Assembly (NCBI GenBank): GCA_016748015.1
Contig: JAAOMT010000419.1
Location: 11,505-58,384 of the forward strand
Direction of reading: 5' to 3'
Source: Geosiphon pyriformis
Taxonomy: Eukaryota; Glomeromycota; Glomeromycetes; Archaeosporales; Geosiphonaceae
DNA: 46,880 nt
Part shown: positions 32,678 to 43,794 of the stretch, in pieces
Layout: each line of letters opens with the position of its first letter
Position numbering within the stretch: position 1 is the stretch's first letter
Position numbers and translations under genes: made by a program
The notes under the pieces: model-generated
Database searches by the model: none
What the model was told of the DNA's origin: nothing
Seen by the model: the letters and a program-made list of their open reading frames with translations, nothing else

Positions 32678-34636
32678 TTATTGAAAAGTAAAAAAAGCTA
32701 ACAAACCTAAACCAGAGCACAAGCAATCTAATCTTTCCAAAACTGATTCAACTAATACTTCCAAAGCCACCAACTTAGATTCCAACTCATCCACCTTAGT
32801 GGTCAAAACCTTAGAACTATTTAAACTAAAGTTAGCAATTGTATCTGCAATGACCAAAAGAAAGGTGGCAAGAGATGTCAACATATTATCCAAAGCCATA
32901 TCTGAATCCAAATTAGAAGCCAAAGATGCTGGTACAATCAAAAAAGATACATGGGACTTGGTTGTCAAGAGCACCAATTCAACAATGCTTAATTTTTTCA
33001 AAATAACAGAAACCTGATCTGCCAAAAAATCCAAAGAGTGTTCCAAAGAAGCCAAATAATCAACTAAACAAAAATTACCAAGAGGATTGGAAACTATTAA
33101 GATGGGTTTTACACCCAAAGACAAACCAATACTGAAAGAATCCAATAAGATCACATAAAAGGAAAAACCACTAGCAATCTGGATCCAAGTTTTGTTACCA
33201 AAAGAAACCAGATGAGCAATAAGTGTCTACTTTTTCTTATAAATATTGGCCAAGCAAACACAATTCTGAAAAGTTACCACCTATTTATCACGACCACCAG
33301 GATTTCCACTCATTGCACAATCAACAAATGTATGACCAAATTGTTTATACTAAGTATAACAGGCCAAAAAAAGACCAGCCCAATGCAAATTCACACCCTT
33401 AAACACTGGAATAGAGCCAATAGCAGCCAATTTAGATGTCTTATTTTCAAAACACACTATAACACATTTATCACATACATATGAATTTGGATTGTGACCA
33501 ATAATACAAGTTTTCTCATCATAAAAAACCAACAAATCAAATAAATCATAAACAGTAGTGTCAATTAGAAATGTATACAACAATGCCTAATGCTGGTTCC
33601 TGGACACTTATGTTTGTTTGTCACCAATAGCCTTTGCCACATGAACAGAATTTTTTTTCATAAAAACAGATCATTTAGCTGTGACCAAATCAGCTACTTC
33701 AGATGATTCATATTCTACCAAAGTCTTTTGCCATAAACCAATCAATTGCATTTTGATAGATATAATTTTACCAAACTTAGAAAAAACAGACTTTACAACT
33801 GATTTGGGAAGATCAACAGGAATCTTTTTGATGATTACTTCCTAATCCAATCAGTTGTTTACTTTCTTAAGATAATTATTAACAAGAATTTTTTTACAAA
33901 CTGCTAATTCCTTTGCCTTATTCAAACTAGTTTTAGATGTAAATAATGATCTAATGATTCCTGGAAATTTTGAGAAAATAGAAGCTCTCCCAAAATCATC
34001 AATTTGATAGAAAATCTTTTTGATTGCAATTAATTTATTACTATTAGTCTTTTTAAATATTGCTGACAATTCTATATCTAGTGCAAATAATATAGCAGAA
34101 TTAAAATTCTTAACTTCCTTATTCTGTGATTCAGCCAATAGAAGAGACTAAGACCCAAAAAACTTAGGTACAAGCAGCATTATTTTAGCATTATTGTCAT
34201 TCAAATTCTTGAAAGAAAACATTTTCAGCGACTTATCTAAGACAAATATTCTTGTATGCTTTTTTCTTAGAGTTGTATTGTTCACCATATTATCAGTCTT
34301 AGAAGTATTTGAATTTATGTAATTCATTTTCTCAGCTATCATATTGTTCATGTTTTTGACATTAGATACTCCATTAATACTAGTTTCCTCACTTTCTACT
34401 TCACTACTCCAAAACATCTTGTATTTACTACTAACAGCTTGTAAAATATTGATAGATATAAGTCCAGCTGATGAGTTTACCACAACACCAGTAACATTGG
34501 ATTTCTTTGATTTTTTGTATGCTGAACTACAAAAATAGATATTCTCTATGTATATTTTCTTTTTAGTGCTGGATCTGATTCCTAATCCAGCCAAAACAGA
34601 ACCAGAACTATCAGCAGAAGAGCTCACTAGATTCAT
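32678..34636 (-). pseudogene. LINE copy 1 ORF1 (RNA-binding gag-like protein)
   Basis: It starts MNLVSSSADSSGSVLAGLGI with a Ser/Lys-rich N-terminus, then an acidic region, the conserved helix-rich block (KNFNSAILFALDIELSAIFK, GRASIFSKFPGIIRSLFTS, NKAKELAVCKKILVNNYLKK), an RRM-like block, a zinc-knuckle position and a C-terminal coiled coil (DYLASLEHSLDFLADQVSVI, KVLTTKVDELESKLVALEVL). The second Cys of the zinc knuckle (YKQFGH, near 33,350) is Tyr, which would abolish zinc binding. Stops and frame changes break it into about four pieces. In intact LINEs ORF1 coats the RNA. Confidence 0.85.
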
Positions 34637-34730
34637 AGCAACAAAAGAGGTTGTATTAAAAAAAATAACTACAAAAACTAGAAGAAAAAGAGAAAAAAAA
34701 GTATATTTTTTTTAACAATTTTTAGCTTTC

Positions 34731-34817
34731 ATCATGACCAGGAAATCAACAAAAGAAAAAAGTTTTTTTTTTGTTTTAAATTCTAAAAAATTTTGTCAAA
34801 TATATAATTCTATTATG
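34731..34817. other. Junction between LINE copies 1 and 2
   Basis: About 90 bp of AT-rich sequence between the presumed 5' end of copy 1 and the poly(A) tract of copy 2. It may still belong to the 5' UTR of copy 1. Confidence 0.4.
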
Positions 34818-35395
34818 TTTTTTTTTTTTTTTACATTTTAATGAGTAAAGTCCAAATACTGCCTAGTGACAATACATCAAAATAATGATCTAAACTAGGT
34901 GTGAATCATGTTTTTCCTACACATAACTAGCCATTCAAGCCAATCAGAACTACACTACACACTCACATGTACAGAAACCAAATTACCTATACCTAAGAAA
35001 AACCAGTAGAAGCTGCGCAGCCCAAAACTAACACCAAATACATCATCAATACCAAGCAGTTTAACTATTCAGACTGTAAACACTTATATGTTACCAGACA
35101 CCAAAACAGAAATCAAATCATCATGAGGGATCAGACCATGTTTTTCTATATAAACACAATGCTTGGAATGAACCAGCCAAATATCATTTCTAAAAGATAG
35201 GCACAAACCACAAACAAACTCAACCACTTTACTAGATGCAATCTTAGAGTTTTCAAAGCAAAAAGTGGCCTCCTAGCACCAATTTATGAGCACAAAATCT
35301 TTGCACAGTGAGACAACAAGCTCCAAATCAGCCAAACAATTGGATAGCATTTGTGATACATGAAAGAAAGCATGAAATAGACCAGAAACAGTTCT

Positions 35396-36280
35396 TCAAG
35401 TGGAGACAAAATCAACGAACAACTGGAACCAAGCAGCCGCATCAAATGTACAAAAGAAAACATGATCTGACAACTCAACATTGCCACAATATAAGCACAC
35501 TACACTGGGATAACGTCTATCATAGAAGTGTTTTTGAACAGCAATAGGTAGTCTATAATGTAAAGCTTTCATAAAATAAGAATAGGAGCTAGCCAAGTGG
35601 TGACTTGTGAAGCCAGCAGCCATGTGAGAGTCAGAATGCCAAACAAAGAATAACTTAAACCAATCAATATCTGGAAAAATACAACTGTTCACAATTTTGG
35701 CACCAAAGCCAACCTCCCAGCTTGCACAATAAATAGACTGAAAAATATTATGAACAAAGTGCCTAGAGTTTCCAAAAACAGTATTATCATTAGCCAAGAT
35801 AAAACATTCCTTGAGCTGAAGATGAAGAAACCAGCCTGAATGAGAAGAAACACCAGCAAGCAAGTCAGCTCTATTATTACCTGGAACACCTGAGTGATCT
35901 TTGACTTTATGCCAGCCAATGTTCAAATCCCTGTCACATATGATTCCAGCAATGTGTTGACACTTAATCCAACATTTGTTTCAAAAATCTGGAGCCAACA
36001 ATGATAATTCAGATTTACATGCATTAAGTGCAACTTGGCTGTCAGAGAATAGATGGACTGAACTTAAACTAGGCACACACTTAAAAGCCAATGCAATGGC
36101 CTGAAGCTCTGCTAATATAGAAAAAATCATGCCAAACACCTCCACCCCAAGACCCAAATTAATGTTCTCAAAGAATGCAGCAGCACCAACTTTTATATTC
36201 ATGCTTCTCAAGCCACAAAAAAAACCATCCATGTACACAGAAAAATCGGAGGCACTAAGGCCAGACAACTGATCATGCAC
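35396..36280 (-). pseudogene. LINE copy 2 RNase H and C-terminal zinc motif
   Basis: The RNase HI domain retains its acidic residues: VYMDGFFCGL (Asp; T to M before it), LAELQAIALAFKC (Glu), LFSDSQVALNA (Asp), KDHSGVPGNNRADLLAG (His and Asp). One stop lies near 35,979 between the two open pieces. C-terminal: HMAAGFTSHHLASSYSYFMK, YRLPIAVQKHFYDRRYP and the zinc motif CLYCGNVELSDHVFFC. This order (RNase H then CX2CX7HX3C) is characteristic of the family. Confidence 0.88.
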
Positions 36281-36629
36281 TGATCTAAATTCATGAGAAT
36301 TAAGAATGTCTTTTACAGAGATAGCAACCAGAGGGGATGAGCCAACATTAAAAGAACCAGCAACATAAAGATGACAAACAACAACAGCAAACCAAGCAAA
36401 AACAGGGCCACATGGGTCAAGTTTTTTCCACTGCTTGAAAGTTTTCCAATCAAAGACAGCACCATTTTGGTATCAAAGCTGTTCAACAAAAGCTATTCCA
36501 TAATGATGAAGGGAGGGGAAACACCTGAAATACATTGACTCACCAAGTATCTTAAATAAAAAAGTTCCATTCCAGAAGCAAAAAGCATTACAAATAAGGT
36601 TGTCCAAGAATAAACCAGAGTCAAAAAAG

Positions 36630-38902
36630 ACTCAAACCACATCCACCAAGAAGTTGTTCAAAGGATTAACACTAATACAAACTGGAGAACACAAGAGATG
36701 TACTAGATGCCAACTTGAGACCTGCAAGTCATGCGACCTATGCATGAACAACTGGCCCAAAATTCCAACAGAGTTAGCAAAGCACACCACAACAGCAACC
36801 TTGCCTTTGGCCTGGATTTGCTCAAAAGTCTTTAAGCCATAAAACAAAGAGTGGTGTAAGATGTTATTAAAAAAATCCAAAGGAAGACCCAACTTCAGTT
36901 TTAGGCTTTTTCGAATCAAAACATTTCACTTCTGGCACACACTAGCAGAAACAAAGCTAAACTGGGTCCTGTAACCAATAATAGGATGAAAAACCATTGA
37001 AACCAAATAAGAAAACTGTTTGTCTGTAATTGCTTTTTTCAATACTAAATTGGCAAAAAACCGAACATCAAAATGTGTTTTGGCCAGGCTGGGCTTAGAC
37101 AATCCATCAAAAGAGAAAAAAACACCTAAATAACAGTGAGACACCTTCTTTTTAGCAATGAAAATAAGAGCATCACTGATAGATAAAAAAGGCACTACCA
37201 CTCTACAATTAATTGGGATCACTACAGTCTTGTCATTGTTGATCGATATATCACTTAATCTGAAAAATTCACTGGCAATATTAAGAATGTGTTATGTGGC
37301 CACCTGACTAGAATCAATCCATATAGTATTATTGACAAAAGCACTTATAGCAAAAAAGGATGTAAAGCCATTCTGTGGATTTACATGACCAGTCTTGACA
37401 ACATAATGTGAGTTCAGCCTATAGTTACACACTGTCTCTTGTCTCTTAACCTCACACAGCAAAGTGTCATAAAAAATTTGCCAAAGAAGAGGTGAAAACA
37501 CTTTCCTTTGATCCAAGTCATCACAAACACTATAACCATCAATTAACTCAAAATTAGTCATCACTCTGTTCATGCAGCCATTGTGAATATTCCCAAAAAA
37601 TCTTATGAATCTACTGCACATTTTGATTTTAACCAAACTTCTTCTCAAATGTTCCCAGCCAACCAAATTATATGCTTTCCTCATGTCTTGTAAAACCAAC
37701 CAAAATTCATGATTCTTTTCCAAAGCATTCTCAACCACTAAACTAATAGCAAAAATAGGAGACTGTATTGTACCTTTAAGAACCAAAAAATTGTCACCAC
37801 GAAGAACATTATACTTACTATACACCAAAGAGATTTTGTTAGAGAGAATTTTAGAGAGAATTTTACAGACAGTCTCAATCAGTGCAATAGATCGGGTATT
37901 CGTAAAAATTCCCTTTCAGTCATAAGGTTTAGGAATCATAGACACCCAGGTCTTTTTCTAAGGGCCTGGAACAGCCTCACAAACCAAATAAGAGTTCAAA
38001 AAGACCAAAAGTGAATCCAGAACAGACCTATCACAATGCTTCCATAGCTCATTCGAAATACCAGAAAGGCCAGCAGCTTTATTATTAAACAGATCTAAAA
38101 CCACACCAAAAAACTCATCTCAATTGGGTGCATAATATTTAAAAAGGCATCATCAAAGACATACTCCAAGGGTTGAAACTGATGACTTCAGTCATCCAAA
38201 ACATCACCAACTACCATATGCTTTCTGGTCCATCCTTCCATAATCCTATTGACGTGAAATTTAACCAAACCAGATTCCAAAATAAGGTCCTCATTCACAA
38301 CCAAATGATCCAATATAACTTTGCGAAATGGTTTCTCAAGTACACTCCTAATAGTCTGGCCTTTATTCAACCCGAAGTTTTCTATTCTTTTGTTAATTGT
38401 CAGCTTGATCTGAGAATCCCAAGCACATTTTGATTCCATCATCTTAAGTGAATGATAATATTTCTTAATCTTGCCAAAGCTGACCTGATAGCATCAAAAT
38501 AAGATCCCAAAAAGAAGAAAGATTTGACAGCAAAAGCATTAACAGAATCCAAAGAGACCTAAACATTCAAAAAGAAAACAAACTTATTCAATAACACAGA
38601 ATGTAAGGCCTTCACCAATTTAGAAACCAAAAGTTCCAATCTATGAAAACAAGAAGAGCACTTGGTATAACCACCATCAAAACCTTTAGACCAGGTCTTT
38701 GAGAAAACTTTATTTGCTGAAAAGCAAATGGCTTTGCAAATAACACACCACATGCCATCCAAATCAGACAAACAGTGAAAATCTGCAAACTCATTGGAGA
38801 ACATGGCAAAATTCTCATGAGATGCATTTTTATACCACTCCCATTTAACCTCATCAGCATTTTTGACATTAAACTTCTACTTGTCTCTATTGGTTTGAAC
38901 AT
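36630..38902 (-). pseudogene. LINE copy 2 reverse transcriptase
   Basis: After a linker (38,902-38,188, with KLTINKRIENFGLNKGQTIR and VILDHLVVNEDLILESGLVK), the RT fingers/palm open at 37,828: VLRGDNFLVLKGTIQSPIFA, FWLVLQDMRKAYNLVGWEHL, KVFSPLLWQIFYDTLLCEVK. The catalytic box is FVNNTIW: both Asp of the family's FVDD are Asn (37,328-37,333). Thumb and connection follow in other frames (VFFSFDGLSKPSLAKTHFDV, LVLKKAITDKQFSYLVSMVF, GLKTFEQIQAKGK). It is clearly non-functional. The RT is long enough to show that this was a full-size copy. Confidence 0.9.
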
Positions 38903-38950
38903 GAATAGCTTTCAAAACAGGATCTAAAATCCACCAAGACCAATTGTAAT

Positions 38951-39600
38951 TTAAACAAAACTGTGATCAGTATTGAAGAACTTGTCCACATCCACAACTT
39001 GCCTATTTATTAAAGCATTACTTAAACTCTGTGAAATAAAAACAAAATCAATGGTCCTTTCAATGTCTCTGGAATTACTCCAAGTAGAAGCCTTAATGTA
39101 GGGACTATTAACTAATGTATTGACTAAACCAAGATCCACACATTTACTAAAGCTAGAGCTACATTTGTTCTCATCCTCATTGAAATTACCACCTAATATA
39201 ACAAAAGTACTCTTATTATAAATCCTGGCTATAAAAGAATTAACAAGACCAGCCTGAATTGTATGCCTATTCCGACAGGCCTCTGCATATAAACCCAACA
39301 CAGAGATGGATTGTTTGTTTTTGAATAGTAAATGAACTATTAAGAGCCTACCTGGAATTTCAGAGATTTTTGAAACATGTTTGGCTAAATTTTCATTCAT
39401 GATTAAAGTGACACCTGCACCTAAAAACCCAGCATTCAGACCTGAAGTAAACACTCTTACACCAGGAAACTTATTTGCGATCCAAGGCTTGACACTAGAG
39501 TAAAGCTTAATCTCAGTAACTATTGAAATGTCATTATTCGAAACCATATGCCATCTAATAATGTCTTCTTACTTAGTAGGAACATTCATACTTCTAATGT
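38951..39600 (-). pseudogene. LINE copy 2 APE-type endonuclease
   Basis: An open 198-codon frame (39,547-38,951) contains ISIVTEIKLYSSVKPWI (Glu of the T-E-T-K motif), FTSGLNAGFLGAGVTLIMNE, LLFKNKQSISVLGLYAEACR, VILGGNFNEDENK, ERTIDFVFISQSL and FNTDHSFV. The family motif is GDFNE; here the catalytic Asp is Asn (39,185-39,187, G-to-A in sense), so the enzyme would be inactive although the frame is open. Confidence 0.9.
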
Positions 39601-39759
39601 TACAAGTAGCAATTTTCCAGGCTAAACTACTCATTGGGAAAGGGAATGGAGTACCACATTACTGCCAGAACCAAAAGAGTCCAACTTATTCATTATTGTT
39701 TTAATTGAATTCTCTAGAACCAACAGGCTAGTCTCCAGGCCACTTACTTTCACAGTTAA

Positions 39760-41532
39760 AACTCAGGAACTACTTAGAGAAATGTCTTGAGCAATGGCAG
39801 TAACCACACCAAACACAAGAGGAATGAATAACAGAGTGTCAACAGCCATATCCAGCACAGGGTTATGCTCGGAAGTGGGCAAAACAACAAAACTTGCCAA
39901 TGAAACTGCCAACAACCTGTCCAACTTACGTGAAATATTGGCTACCTGGTCAAACACATTCTCAAACAAATGCTTAAGGACACTAACACACAAAGCTAGA
40001 ATTGCAACCTTAGGCGTCAAACCACTGACTGGTCTTATGTTCATATTGGTTTTAATGAACAGTATAGAAGACAAATTTTTTTTTTTAGGAGAGCTGCTCA
40101 CCACAGAAGCCCAAGTTGCATCATCAAAGGAGACAGGATGAGACACGGGAGTTTGTTTTTTGGCATAGATGAGCACAAGATGTCTTTTATCCAAATTGGA
40201 ACAAAAAAATCTTTTTTTAAAACCCAGTCCAAAGGTTTTCTCACCACTGCTGCATCCAGAAGAAACATGACCAAAGTTACCACATGCAGTGCATTTAGGA
40301 GATGACAAACCAGCTCAGATGAGGTTGATACTCTTAAACACCAGCATAGAGCAAATGGCAGCCTCTCTGGCTTCTTCAGAGTTAAAGCATATGACAGCAT
40401 ATCAGGCTCATGCGTAAGATACCGAATTCCTAGAAATACAGCAAGTCTTCTTACCATATAATTGGACCAGATTTGAAAGATCGTGGGCAGTTGTGCCCAT
40501 TGGCAGAGTGTATAGGAGAGTGCAATAGCTGTCTCTTAAATCTCACATTTGTTTGTCGGCATTGGCTTTGGCAACCTGCACCAAGTTCTTACCCAGCAAG
40601 ATTAACCATTTGGATGCAACCAGATCAGCAATCTGAGAACTCTCAAACTCCACAAGTGCTTTCTGCCAAAGACCAATCAGCTGCATTTTGATTGAAAAAA
40701 TTTTTCCATACTTGACCAAAGCTGACTCAATTGCCAATTTGGGCAGATTAACTGGAATTTCCTTGATAATGATTTCCCAATTTGATCATATGCTGATCTT
40801 CTTTAGATCAGCATTGACAACAAAATTCTCAGACACAGCCAACTGTTTAGCCAAAGTGAGACTGGATTCAGACATGAAAGATGTCTTAACAATACCTAGA
40901 AATTTTGATGGAATCGATGCACCCCCAAAACCATTAATTTTGTAAAACAGCTCTCTGACACCTTTGAGTTTGTCATGCAAAGTATTTCCAGGAATGGCCA
41001 ACAAACCAATGTCGAGTGTGAAAAATTTAGTTGGTTCGAAGCAAAGTCTTTCTTTGACAGAAGTAACTAAACAAAAAGAGGATTCCAAAAGAACAGGAGA
41101 GGGTAAGTCCATGTCGACGTTATTAATGGCAGAGCCAAAGTCACAGGACCCCAAAGATAGAACCTTCACCATATCAGAGTTGAAGCATTTAGTCTTTGGG
41201 GTGTTGGTATGAGAATCCAGTGGCCTATCACTCTCACTGCCAGCACCATAGCCTAAGTCTTTGCCCAACTCGTGTCCCAACTTTTCTTCAGAAGAGGTAT
41301 CTATGTTTTCATACTGGCTGGGCTTGTTTATAGATAATTTGAAAGATAAATTAGCTTTGTTGCCTGAGTATTTGACTTTACCAAGCAAAACTTTTGATTT
41401 TTGCCTCAGATTACTACTCATAGAACTTATAGCGGCATCTCTGGCTGATTTTTTTGTAAACATAATGTTGACAGTGTCAGACACCAAAGGGACAACAAAA
41501 GGATTGGTGAGTTGAAAAATTGTGAAAACCAA
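39760..41532 (-). pseudogene. LINE copy 2 ORF1 with zinc knuckle
   Basis: The first 248 codons are open (41,532-40,786) and include FKLSINKPSQYENIDTSSEE and the conserved block FTLDIGLLAIPGNTLHDKLK, GGASIPSKFLGIVKTSFMSE, LAKQLAVSENFVVNADLKKI. An RRM-like block follows (EIPVNLPKLAIESALVKYGK, IGLWQKALVEFESSQIADLV), then the zinc knuckle CTACGNFGHVSSGC (40,252-40,293, intact CX2CX4HX4C) and a C-terminal helical region (VLKHLFENVFDQVANISRKL). Stops include a TGA just upstream of SSPKCTACG at an Arg position. ORF1 would package the LINE RNA. Confidence 0.88.
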
Positions 41533-41635
41533 GCAAAAGTAAAAGATGAAAACAGATAAAAAAACAAAAACTTCTTCAAAAATGTGCTATTTTAGGAATT
41601 TGGGACATAGGAGAGAAAGAAGTTTTTCCCTATTA

Positions 41636-43794
41636 TGTTTAATTTAAAAAAATTTATTAATAATTAATTTATTTGTTTTATTAAATAACCAACTAAAATA
41701 AAACATTTGTATTTTAATTGCTTATTTTTTTGTAATATTTAATATAATAATCATATTTATTCAGATATATTATTCAATAAAAAAATATTTTGTGATCTAA
41801 TTTTTTTTATTTTTTAATTAAATTAAAGTTTAATAATTAGTGTAATATTAAATCATTTTTTTATTAAATATTTGGTTAATAAACAGTAAACTATATTATT
41901 GTTAAGCATTTTTAGTAATTTGTAATTTTTTTTAGCTTTTTAAAAAGTTTTATTATTACAAACTATATGTTTTTTTCTTATTTTTTTAAAATAAAATAAC
42001 ACTAAAAAAACATCAGAAATATTAATGTACAAGATAAATGGCTTATTAAAGTTGGGTTGTTTTAAAATAAATTTAGTAGTTATTTTTTTTAAAGATTTTA
42101 AAGCTTTTTGTTAAGAAATATTTTAATAATAATTAATATTTTTTTATAAAAACCAATTAAACAAATATGGAATTTTAAAAAGATTTTTGATAAATTTTTG
42201 ATAATAGAAGACTAGTCATTTGGGAATATTTATTAATTATTAAAGCTTTTATACTTTTTTTATTTTGGCTGAATCTAAAAAAATTTTATATTTTATTATA
42301 AAATACCAATTTTTTTTAGTAATTATTCATTAATATAAAACAAATTAAAAGCAAATATTAATATAATTAACTATTATTAAAAATAATTATAATCTGGTAA
42401 AAAGCTTTAAACAACAAAAAAAAATTAATAAATAAAAAATAGCATATTTATTAACTTATTAAAAAAGCAAAAAACAATATTAAATTCTATTAATTATAAT
42501 TTAATAATATAAAATAAAATAAAATAAATATTTATATTAATAATTCTTGTATTAATATTTATAATATTATTACAAATATCTTTAAAAATTAAAAAAAATT
42601 AAAATATATAATATATAAGTAAATTATTTAAATCTTTTAATATAAAAACTTTTAACTAAGATATTATATAAAATATTAAATATTATAATTTTCTATTCAA
42701 ATAAAATACCAATAATATTTAACATTTTTTGTAATATATAATTTACAAAAAATAAAGTATTATTAATAATCTATTGTTAAAATAACAGAATTAAAATATA
42801 TTAAAACAAATTATTTTTTATTTATTCAAATATTTTATTAAAAAACCTAAAATTGTGTTCTAATTAAATATATGTTAATTTTTTATATTCATAAATACAT
42901 TAATTATATTTTAAAAAAAAATTTAGATTTAAGTAAATAAAATTTCTGCAAAAATATACAAAAAAAACTTTTTTATTAATTATTAAAGAGACTAAAACCA
43001 ATACTTAATTACAAACTTTACTAAAAACACCAAAAAAATATATTACAATATTTCTGTAAAAAATTACAAGTAAATTTCTTAATAAATTTATTATATTATT
43101 ATATCCTAAAAAATATAATTTAAATTTTATTAAAAACTGTATTATTCTTTAAACCAATAAAGTTTTATTATATTTTTTAAAAAATACAAATTTTTTTTTG
43201 ATAAATTTAATTTATAATTATTAATTTTATTATTATTAAAATCGTTTTTATTACTGTTGAATTTCAACATAATTAATTAAAAGCAAAAATAATAAGAAAA
43301 AAATATAAAATACAAGACAAATTAAAAAGCAATTTAGTTTTAAATCTAATTATTCCAAAAATAATTAGACAATTCAAAAATCTAATTCTTATTATATTAG
43401 CAATTTTTTGTTTTAATCTTAATAATAATATATATAATATCATACTTATATAATATTAAATATAAAAAGTTTTCTAAAAAAAATTATAGTATAAATAGAT
43501 TATTAAAGCTAAAAAAATAATTGTTATTAATAATTAAAATATAACAAAAATCATTTAAGTTTTGTCTTTTTTTTTAATAAAAATTATTATTGATTTTGCT
43601 ATTTTTAAAATAGTTTTTTTTTGTTTATTTGTGTTTTTTTACTTTTAATTATAATTATTTTGTTGATAATAATTTTTAAGTCATTGTTTTTATATTATTA
43701 TTAGAATTTAACTTAATTTTATTAATATAATATTTTTTAGAAAATATTAAAGACTAATATTTTAATTTAAGTTGTTAAGCAATTACTATTTGGC
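41636..43794. other. Second AT-rich desert
   Basis: About 2.15 kb of nearly pure A/T with almost no CpG and no frame above 60 codons on either strand. I could not read a protein remnant here. By analogy with the first desert it may be a decayed element. It lies between the 5' end of LINE copy 2 and the 3' tail of copy 3. Confidence 0.6.

Larger units (their letters stand above)
30047..34730 (-). mobile_element. LINE copy 1, 5' segment (ORF1, endonuclease, RT)
   Basis: This is the upstream part of the LINE that continues at 17,713-19,881. Going down the minus strand: ORF1 (34,636 to about 32,680), APE endonuclease (about 32,654-32,050), linker, and RT ending exactly at the gypsy insertion with KQFLYLVSAVLQ. 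The RT catalytic box of the family (FVDD) reads FVNN, with both Asp codons now AAT (30,370-30,375). The copy is more AT-rich and more interrupted than copies 2 and 3. Confidence 0.9.
34818..41635 (-). mobile_element. LINE copy 2, near full length
   Basis: A T run (34,818-34,832) marks the 3' poly(A). The 3' UTR block (GAGTAAAGTCCAAATACTGC) is shared with copy 3 (GAGTGAGGTCCAAACACTAC). Domains in transcription order: ORF1 about 41,532-39,760, endonuclease 39,547-38,951, RT about 38,440-36,630, RNase H 36,280-35,870, C-terminal zinc motif about 35,470. The 5' boundary is placed near 41,635, where coding-like composition gives way to the AT desert. Several frames remain open for 150-250 codons but catalytic residues are changed. 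Confidence 0.9.

Noticed and set aside
32799-33017. Plus-strand frames within the LINE copies (for example 32,799-33,017 and 40,964-41,212).
   Set aside because: They mirror the helical ORF1 coiled-coil and acidic regions on the minus strand and contain no independent motif.
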